Shown here piece after piece: positions 1 to 5,717 of a DNA stretch of 7,192 bases. Position 1 is the stretch's first letter; each line of letters begins with the position of its first letter. The stretch is taken from assembly GCF_964187505.1 (NCBI RefSeq), contig NZ_CAXLML010000166.1:1-7192 (forward strand), written 5' to 3'. Both the position numbers and the translations under genes were made by a program. The notes under the pieces are model-generated. The model was not told the DNA's origin. It was given only the letters and a program-made list of their open reading frames with translations, and ran no database searches. This DNA is from Chordibacter forsetii (GTDB taxonomy: Bacteria; Verrucomicrobiota; Verrucomicrobiia; Opitutales; Seribacteraceae).

Positions 1-3000
1 GATCTTGGGTTGGATAATCGATACCAGGCACTTATTCGCATAACCGAATTTAACGATGAAGCAAAATTCAATGAGATGCTCGTAGAAGTGCAGGTCGTTA
101 ACAATGTTGAGCCACCTATCTTTGCCGCCAAGTATGATCCCGTTTTTGAAGACGCAAACTTTAGCATCGTCGAGCAAAAGGTGGAATATTTTGAAATAAA
201 TGCTTCAACTAAAGATCAAAACAAAAATTTATTGATCGAAATATCGCAGGAGGGTCCGGACGATCATTTATTCGAATTTAATTCCTCTTCCAATAAACTG
301 TCCTTTTTATTCCCTCCCGATTATGAAAATCCGGAAAGTACAAACGGGAACAACCTTTACGAGGTAAGAATGCAGGTTAGTCCAGTTCAGGATGGTCGAC
401 CGAGCTATTCCGATAGGGTGGTGGAACCTTTTTACATAAAAGTTCTTGATGATGATTTCACTTTCGAAATTTTAGATCCCTTGCCACCACTTCCTGCCCT
501 GTCTGAAATTGAAATTCTAGAGAACGAATCATTTGTTGTTGATATTGAGGTGTTTGATGCGGAATCCCCAGTTAAGTTTCCGGATATGTTGATTATGACC
601 GAATTGGGGGCAGCTTTTATTCCTCACCAAAAAACTGCAACCAAAGCAAGTCTTGCGTTTGATAGTCTATCAGTTGAGTCCGTATCGGGTCCGCTTGATT
701 GGTCCGGGAGGCACGCGGTATCGGGGGACTTGCGAAATGCCGGCATAAACGATGTGGTAGCCTTGACAAGTCGAAGTATTCTTTATTTTGAAAACGACGG
801 CACAGGCACCTTCAATGCTCATCAAGGTTTGAAAGATGTCATGTCGGCAGCGATCCAGGGTTCTCCCACTTCTGCACTCGTGGAAGATCTTAATTTTGAC
901 GGTTCTTTGGACTTGTTGGTTTGCTACCATGAATTTGGCGAAGATAAACCGGGAGCAGCCCTCTTTCTTAATAACCCCCAAGGGAATCTACCCTTTGGGG
1001 ATAAGATTATAACGATCGACTTGGACCGTGCTTCAGATCGTTTGCAAAGAGGCAAAATTTCCCAGGTTGTTGCCCAGGATGTTGACGGAGATTACGACCT
1101 CGATTTGGTGATCGCCTACTTAAATGCTAACGAAGTTCTTTGGTACTCGAATGATGGAATGGGAGGTTTTTCTTATGCAGGAGTGGTAGCCAGTTTAACG
1201 CGGCCAAGGGTGCTACAAATATATAACCCCAATGATGCAAATAAATTAGATGACGGATTCTCCTGTTCGGATCTTTTGATCGGTTCAGATGAGGGATTGA
1301 CCCAAATACAAAACCTAGGCTCTGGATTGTTTCAAAACTCTTTTCTTAGTGCGGGTAAGAAAGTTACTTCAATAAAAGTACTCGACCTTCTCGGCAATGA
1401 TAGACCTGATTTAGTTTTTGTAGAGGATGAGCAGGTAATGGTTTCATTGGGCCTAGCAAACGGTTTTGGGTCCCCTAAGAATGCATTTACCGATGAGTCA
1501 GAATTTCCTGATGTGCTCGATGGTTGGCCCGATCGCCCTCAAAAACCCGGCTTGATTTCTCCTTTTTATTTTGGGGCGGACGGTGATCCGTCCTTGATTG
1601 TTGGGGAGGTTAATGAACCCTACATTTTTCAACTAAAGCATCGGGAAGTCGATAATGAGCCTAAAATCATCTTTGATGTAATTAAGGTGCTTAAAGTTGC
1701 CGAGGACTCTGGCATTCAATCTCTACAGGTGCTCGATTTGGATAGACGCGTCGATGTTGTTGAATTCCGGTTTTTTCAGCCCGAAGGTGGAGATGTGGTT
1801 AGCGAAAATGCAGCTTTATTCGATGAGACAAAGTTTGGTGCAGGAGGAAAACTATTTTTTAAGAATGCACCCGACTTCGAAGACCCTAAAGATTTCGATC
1901 AGGACAACCAATACGAATTAGTCGTTGAAGTGCGAAAAAAACCAGCCTATCCCGACCAGCCAACACAATCCGACCAAAAGAAAATTATATTAAAAGTATT
2001 ACCGGTAAATGAGCCTCCAGTTTTTACGAGTTTAGCTAACCAAATTAATCACGCTGAGCATAGTTTTACTGTAGCCCAATCAATAGACTCTTTTAATCCA
2101 GAATCAAATTTGTTGGTTAAAGAAGGAACGATATTCGACTTGGCAGGTGGGCAGGATTTCGAGTTTTTTGAAATTAATGCATCAAGTGGGCATTTACAGT
2201 TTCGAAGTGATGTCTTTACTGTAGACCCGCAAACAGGGGTGGTTAGCTTTCCTTACCTACCAGACTTTGAAAACCCCAAGGATTTCAATGCTAACAACGA
2301 TTACCGCGTTATTGTCCGCATAACTGATGATGCGGGCCTTTCTGACGAGCAAGAAATTACCATCCAAATACAGGAAGGTGCTGAACCTCCTTTGGTAACT
2401 CCAACCTTTCTTGCTCAGGAGCAAGTGATGATTGAGGATAATCTGTTACTTCTTCCATTGTCTGACCTTCAGGCAGTCGACTCCTCAAATGTGGGTGGGG
2501 GAATTGCCGGATACGGGGTATTTCGTGAAGCATCCCATGGGATCGCAAGCATAGAAAATAATTTTTCTATCTCTTATCAACCAGACGGGAATTATTCTGG
2601 AATGGACGAGTTCTTCATTGAAGCATTGAACCGTTCCGGATTGCCTGTGATCATTCAGTTTAAGGTTGATGTACTGCCCGTAAACGATGACCCCGTTGCT
2701 AGGATCCCGAATTTGGTTACCAGAGATGAAGGGGTGGCCAAGGTACTGGAATTACTGTCTTATGATGGAGATGGTGACTCTATGGTTTGGACGACTTGGA
2801 ACCAAGCTGATCCCGACTTTGAAGTTCTGGGCAATGTCCTCTATTTTAAACAGGATCGATTGTCCGATTATGAACGAGATGGTACCGAACTTGGCTACGT
2901 TGCCCAATTGGGTTTACAAGATCCTTATTCCCCTCGTACTGAGCACAACTTGACCATTTTCATAAACAACTTACCAGACAGTCTACCTTCTTCCGTTCTC

Positions 3001-4689
3001 AAGGCAGGACTCCAAGGAACGACCTTTACCATTCCTGAGAATCAATCCTTCGTTGCCGACCTTCAGGTTTCTGACCCCGATAAACTTGAGGACCCCAATG
3101 CCAGCATTATCGGGGGCATAGATGCTGAACTTTTTACCCTTTCAAATAATGGAATTCTCGAAAGCATTTATCCTGGCGGTTTTGATTTTGAGGATGCGAA
3201 TGATTCCAACGAGGATAATCGTTACGAACTTTTGATCGATTTAAATGACTCCGCTTTAGGGCAAACTTATACTGTGTTTGTAGTGGTTGCCGATCAGGAT
3301 GAAAGTCCTCCATATTATACCAGTGGAGGAGGCGAAACTTTCTACCAGTTAACCATTCCCGAAGACCGTCTTTTTATAACCCAAGTAACGGCGGAAGATA
3401 ACGAAACCACCAACTTGGCTTACCGGGTTGCCAAGGGGGCAGACGCGGGATTCTTCTCGATCAACGAGTCCAACGGGTCTCTTCATTTTACATCACTTCG
3501 GAATTTTGAAGCCCCAAAAGATTCAAATACTGATGGTATATTTGAGGTAGTTATCGGGGTTTCCGACGGTGTGTTTGAAACAAATCAAACTATATTTGTT
3601 GAATTGGAAGATGCCAACGACGCGCCTGTTCTACTCCAGAAGAATTATTCCTTATCCGAAGATGGTGAACTTTTTGAAACCTTTGAATCCTTTGATGAAG
3701 ATGGGGATGTGGTGAAGTACGAGATAGAGTTTCAGGCAAATCATGGTCTTGCTAATACAGCAGGTGGTGCTTTTAGCTATCGGCCCAATGTGGACTACTA
3801 TGGATTGGATTCCTTCGGGGTGCTTGTTTCTGATGATTTTTCAACACGTTCTCAAATAATTGAACTTTTAATATCCCCAGTAAACGACCCCCCAGTGGCA
3901 GTGGATGATCTCAAATATTTTTATCAGGAAAGTAGATTTTCCAATCCGACTATTTTGATCGATGTCTTAAAGAACGATCATTCTGGACCCGACGATCCAG
4001 CAGAAAAAAGTTCTTATCAGGTTGAATGGATAAGTTCCCAAACTGCTAACGGAGTAAATCTTAATACTTCTTTGGTTCGAGGAGTCTTTAAATATGTTCC
4101 ACCTAAGGGATTTATGGGCGAGGATAGTTTTCAATACCGTTTGATCGACCAAGGTTTAGAAGACACTGCAACTGCCCGTATCTGGGTGGCTACCAGTGCA
4201 GAGATGCCTGACTGGACAAATTTAATGTTTTTGGGTTCCTATTATCAGGATATTTCACAGGGACGTGAAAATTGGATTTATCATATGGAAATGGGTTGGG
4301 TTTACGTTCATCAGCCTGATCAATTGCTTGATGCCTCCTGGATGTGGCGTGAAAATCTCGGTTGGTTTTGGACGGGGGATAAATATTTCAGATGGGTCTA
4401 CCATCAGGGGCTTCAGCAATGGTTGCATTGGGAAGGTGGTGTAAACGATACAGGTGGTTGGTTCTTACGAACAGATCAGGATGTACTCTATTACGAAAAA
4501 GACTTCGTTCGTATGCAGGTGCGGGATGAGATTATTGAGATTCTGCCCAGTCTCGAGGGCCTTGGAGAGTATATTGAGAATAGTTCTTACTTTTCGGATA
4601 GTGAGGCTTTACAAATAATTATCGAGTTGAACCGTTTTGCTAAGTCTTCAACCCTTAACAGGATTCTTCAGTTTGATTTTTCTTATTAA
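1..4689 (+). CDS. Giant cadherin-like / FG-GAP repeat surface protein with Trp-rich C-terminus (5' partial)
   Basis: The frame is open from base 1 (Asp-Leu-Gly precede the first possible start, TTG at 10) and the visible protein begins in the second half of a cadherin-like repeat, so the true start lies upstream. 1562 residues are visible. Order (residue = codon from base 1): end of a cadherin-like repeat (1-40); a second one (about 40-152, 'PDYENP'); the start of a third (169-190, 'ILENESFVVDIEVFDAES'); FG-GAP/VCBS blades (about 233-590); the cadherin-like end with 'PDFEDPKDFDQDNQYEL' (about 600-675); further repeats to about 1397, alternating the cadherin-like type (DFENPKD, VNEPPVF) with tandem-95-like units (HG..., Y.P...Y.G.D.F, PVNDPPVA); a Trp-rich module (1405-1487); a tail to 1562. 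The protein is acidic, with two Cys visible. Such repeats usually fold as calcium-stabilised beta-sandwiches in secreted adhesins, so I infer a cell-surface or extracellular role. No enzyme domain was recognised. The next gene overlaps its end. Confidence 0.93.
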   Translation, partial: DLGLDNRYQALIRITEFNDEAKFNEMLVEVQVVNNVEPPIFAAKYDPVFEDANFSIVEQKVEYFEINASTKDQNKNLLIEISQEGPDDHLFEFNSSSNKLSFLFPPDYENPESTNGNNLYEVRMQVSPVQDGRPSYSDRVVEPFYIKVLDDDFTFEILDPLPPLPALSEIEILENESFVVDIEVFDAESPVKFPDMLIMTELGAAFIPHQKTATKASLAFDSLSVESVSGPLDWSGRHAVSGDLRNAGINDVVALTSRSILYFENDGTGTFNAHQGLKDVMSAAIQGSPTSALVEDLNFDGSLDLLVCYHEFGEDKPGAALFLNNPQGNLPFGDKIITIDLDRASDRLQRGKISQVVAQDVDGDYDLDLVIAYLNANEVLWYSNDGMGGFSYAGVVASLTRPRVLQIYNPNDANKLDDGFSCSDLLIGSDEGLTQIQNLGSGLFQNSFLSAGKKVTSIKVLDLLGNDRPDLVFVEDEQVMVSLGLANGFGSPKNAFTDESEFPDVLDGWPDRPQKPGLISPFYFGADGDPSLIVGEVNEPYIFQLKHREVDNEPKIIFDVIKVLKVAEDSGIQSLQVLDLDRRVDVVEFRFFQPEGGDVVSENAALFDETKFGAGGKLFFKNAPDFEDPKDFDQDNQYELVVEVRKKPAYPDQPTQSDQKKIILKVLPVNEPPVFTSLANQINHAEHSFTVAQSIDSFNPESNLLVKEGTIFDLAGGQDFEFFEINASSGHLQFRSDVFTVDPQTGVVSFPYLPDFENPKDFNANNDYRVIVRITDDAGLSDEQEITIQIQEGAEPPLVTPTFLAQEQVMIEDNLLLLPLSDLQAVDSSNVGGGIAGYGVFREASHGIASIENNFSISYQPDGNYSGMDEFFIEALNRSGLPVIIQFKVDVLPVNDDPVARIPNLVTRDEGVAKVLELLSYDGDGDSMVWTTWNQADPDFEVLGNVLYFKQDRLSDYERDGTELGYVAQLGLQDPYSPRTEHNLTIFINNLPDSLPSSVLKAGLQGTTFTIPENQSFVADLQVSDPDKLEDPNASIIGGIDAELFTLSNNGILESIYPGGFDFEDANDSNEDNRYELLIDLNDSALGQTYTVFVVVADQDESPPYYTSGGGETFYQLTIPEDRLFITQVTAEDNETTNLAYRVAKGADAGFFSINESNGSLHFTSLRNFEAPKDSNTDGIFEVVIGVSDGVFETNQTIFVELEDANDAPVLLQKNYSLSEDGELFETFESFDEDGDVVKYEIEFQANHGLANTAGGAFSYRPNVDYYGLDSFGVLVSDDFSTRSQIIELLISPVNDPPVAVDDLKYFYQESRFSNPTILIDVLKNDHSGPDDPAEKSSYQVEWISSQTANGVNLNTSLVRGVFKYVPPKGFMGEDSFQYRLIDQGLEDTATARIWVATSAEMPDWTNLMFLGSYYQDISQGRENWIYHMEMGWVYVHQPDQLLDASWMWRENLGWFWTGDKYFRWVYHQGLQQWLHWEGGVNDTGGWFLRTDQDVLYYEKDFVRMQVRDEIIEILPSLEGLGEYIENSSYFSDSEALQIIIELNRFAKSSTLNRILQFDFSY
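697..1770 (+). other. FG-GAP/VCBS beta-propeller-like block within the giant protein
   Basis: Six or seven degenerate repeats of about 40-60 residues can be read. Each has a hydrophobic strand, an Asp-rich loop and a second strand ending in a hydrophobic pair. The loops include 'DLRNAGINDVV' (about 730), 'DLNFDGSLDLL' (about 888), 'DVDGDYDLDLV' (about 1078), 'DLLGNDRPDLV' (about 1384), 'FGADGDPSLIV' (about 1570) and a possible seventh, 'DLDRRVDVV' (about 1735). A further blade near 1200-1335 has a degenerate loop. The blade pattern 'Y/F-NDG-G-F' appears at about 790-815 and 1143-1172. The D.DGD.DLD form is the calcium-binding loop typical of FG-GAP/VCBS blades, which build integrin-alpha-like propellers. 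A seven-bladed propeller would fit, but the seventh blade is uncertain because its residues also resemble a cadherin strand. Confidence 0.8.
4204..4500 (+). other. Trp-rich C-terminal module of the giant protein
   Basis: Eleven Trp occur within 83 residues (codons at 4213 to 4459), with many Tyr and Phe, in short repeated phrases: 'NWIYH', 'GWVYV', 'SWMW', 'LGWFWT', 'RWVYH', 'QWLHW', 'GGWFL'. The order W-I-Y-H, G-W-V-Y, W-M-W, L-G-W-F-W-T matches a module I recall at the C-termini of many large secreted proteins of Opitutae/Puniceicoccales Verrucomicrobiota. I know of no established function. Its constant C-terminal position would suit a sorting, anchoring or carbohydrate-contact role, which is inference. 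About 62 further residues follow, including an amphipathic stretch ('EALQIIIELNRFAKS'). Confidence 0.75.
4660..4663 (+). promoter_or_regulatory. Candidate Shine-Dalgarno for the barrel gene
   Basis: AGGA lies 9 bases before a TTG codon at 4673, inside the end of the giant gene. This favours TTG 4673 as the start of the barrel protein. The alternative GTG at 4709 has no purine-rich motif in the bases before it. The match is only four bases, so it is weak evidence. Confidence 0.4.
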
Positions 4690-5647
4690 ATCGTTTTCCA
4701 TACGACCTGTGAGTATTTTTTTACGCATTGCTTCCGTTTTCTTTGCTTTATCCATATACGGTTCTGTGTGGGGGCAAAACAGCGATAGTGCTCCTGTTTC
4801 GGAGCTTCAGCGCAGGTTCCTGCAGATGGAACAACGAGCTCTTGATCTTTCCAACCGCCTCAGTGAAATGTCGGGCACCGAGCCGATTGACTTGATCGAC
4901 CGCAATGAGTCTCTTGCTCCTGTACAACTGGAGACGGATGCCCAGCAATCTTACGACCAATTGCCAGGGCCGATGGTGGAGCCCTTGCCAATCCCCGAAG
5001 AGCCTATTACAGAAGAGTCACCCACTGTTTACCAATCGGAGGTTGTTCGGGTGGTGCCTACGACTCAGCAACGAAAAGGAGATTACTACTTAATGCCTTT
5101 GGTTGGATTTGCTGTGGCAACATCCACAAATTTTTCACAAGACAATCTTGACGATGATTTGGATGGTGAGTGGGGTAACTCCATCGGAGTATCTGCTGCT
5201 AGAAGATGGGATAACTGGATGGCTTATGTGCGTGTAGCTTACCAATATTTGGAAAATCAAAATCTTGATTTTAAAAATGATTTAAATAAAGAGTATAAGG
5301 TTTTTGGTACGGAGGAGTCATTTTCTCTTTCATTGGGAGCTGGATATACTATCTCGCTCAGTCAAAAACTTTCAACCTATGGTGGTCTAGGTGCTGGATT
5401 TGCTTGGCGTAAAAACTATGTTGATGTTCAAGTTAAGAGTCGCGGGAAATGGGGCAATGACTCAACTAAAAGTGGTGCCGATTCTTCACTGGTTTTCACC
5501 TATGATTTTTCAATGGGATTGGAATACATGTTTTCCCAAAACTATTCTGCCCGGTTGGGATACCGCTTGCTTGGGTTAACCTCCAATGAATCTTTTGATG
5601 GTTCCTTCCAGCACTTGATTGAGTTGGGAGTGGGGGCAAATTTCTAG
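4673..5647 (+). CDS. Outer-membrane beta-barrel protein with N-terminal coiled coil
   Basis: Starting at TTG 4673 the protein has 324 residues and overlaps the preceding gene by 17 bases. A GTG at 4709 (312 residues) gives a more compact signal peptide, 'MSIFLRIASVFFALSIYGSVWG' split as a short basic n-region followed by a hydrophobic core, with likely cleavage before Gln-Asn at about 4775. A TTG at 4637 is a less likely start. The mature protein begins with a helical, probably coiled-coil stretch ('SELQRRFLQMEQRALDLSNRL', about 4796-4871), then an acidic and Pro-rich linker (about 4960-5030). From about 5079 there are alternating amphipathic strands rich in Gly and aromatics ('GAGYTISLSQKLSTYGGLGAGFAW', read as two neighbouring strands), ending in '...HLIELGVGANF'. 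A terminal Phe is the usual BAM recognition signal of outer-membrane barrels. The size suits an 8- to 10-stranded barrel of the OmpA-like/OMP_b-brl kind. Ligand and exact family are unknown. The coiled coil and linker may sit in the periplasm and contact partners. Confidence 0.87.
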   Translation: MIFLIKSFSIRPVSIFLRIASVFFALSIYGSVWGQNSDSAPVSELQRRFLQMEQRALDLSNRLSEMSGTEPIDLIDRNESLAPVQLETDAQQSYDQLPGPMVEPLPIPEEPITEESPTVYQSEVVRVVPTTQQRKGDYYLMPLVGFAVATSTNFSQDNLDDDLDGEWGNSIGVSAARRWDNWMAYVRVAYQYLENQNLDFKNDLNKEYKVFGTEESFSLSLGAGYTISLSQKLSTYGGLGAGFAWRKNYVDVQVKSRGKWGNDSTKSGADSSLVFTYDFSMGLEYMFSQNYSARLGYRLLGLTSNESFDGSFQHLIELGVGANF

Positions 5648-5658
5648 TTTTTTTCTCA

Positions 5659-5680
5659 CGTCAATTTCATTCCCTTGACG
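5659..5680 (+). repeat. Inverted repeat CGTCAA-N10-TTGACG
   Basis: Perfect 6-base arms at 5659-5664 and 5675-5680 flank a 10-base AT-rich spacer, in the gap between the barrel gene and mutS. It is not followed by a T-run on the + strand, so it is not a standard intrinsic terminator; a T-run lies before it, at 5648-5654. It could be an operator-like dyad. The right arm also resembles a -35 box, but no good -10 follows at 16-18 bases. Confidence 0.4.
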
Positions 5681-5699
5681 AATCCCTCGCTCAGGGATT
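5681..5699 (+). repeat. Inverted repeat AATCCCT-N5-AGGGATT upstream of mutS
   Basis: Perfect 7-base arms (5681-5687 and 5693-5699) with a 5-base loop CGCTC directly abut the preceding inverted repeat and end 4 bases before the mutS Shine-Dalgarno. The RNA could form a compact hairpin. The bases after it (GCTTGGAAGC) contain no T-run, so termination is unlikely. A role in mRNA processing, stability or translation of mutS is possible but unproven. Confidence 0.45.
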
Positions 5700-5703
5700 G
5701 CTT

Positions 5704-5708
5704 GGAAG
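5704..5708 (+). promoter_or_regulatory. Shine-Dalgarno of mutS
   Basis: GGAAG lies 9 bases before the ATG at 5718 and supports that start over the in-frame ATGs at 5736 and 5739. It can form a minor 4-base pairing with TTCC just downstream (GGAA-GCT-TTCC), which is probably too weak to matter. Confidence 0.6.
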
Positions 5709-5717
5709 CTTTCCTGC

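Noticed and set aside
670..981. 103-codon open frame on the minus strand
   Set aside because: It is antisense to the FG-GAP blades of the giant gene and has no recognisable motif.
975..1000. Strong hairpin: CCCCAAGGG, 6-base loop, CCCTTTGGGG with one bulged T
   Set aside because: It lies inside the giant coding frame, is followed by ATAAGATTAT rather than a T-run, and encodes an ordinary blade loop (NNPQGNLPFGD). Most likely chance.
1697..1921. Short + strand open frames inside the giant gene (also 2687-2953)
   Set aside because: They are out of frame with a continuous, motif-bearing coding region, and their peptides look like random shadow translations.
5648..5680. Intrinsic terminator after the barrel gene
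   Set aside because: The T-run (5648-5654) comes before the hairpin rather than after it, and the reverse strand has no suitable T-run either.
5675..5703. TTGACG as a -35 box of a mutS promoter
   Set aside because: The hexamers at 16-18 base spacing (ATTGCT, TTGCTT, TGCTTG) match TATAAT poorly, and TTGACG is better explained as the right arm of an inverted repeat. A promoter is not excluded but is not supported.
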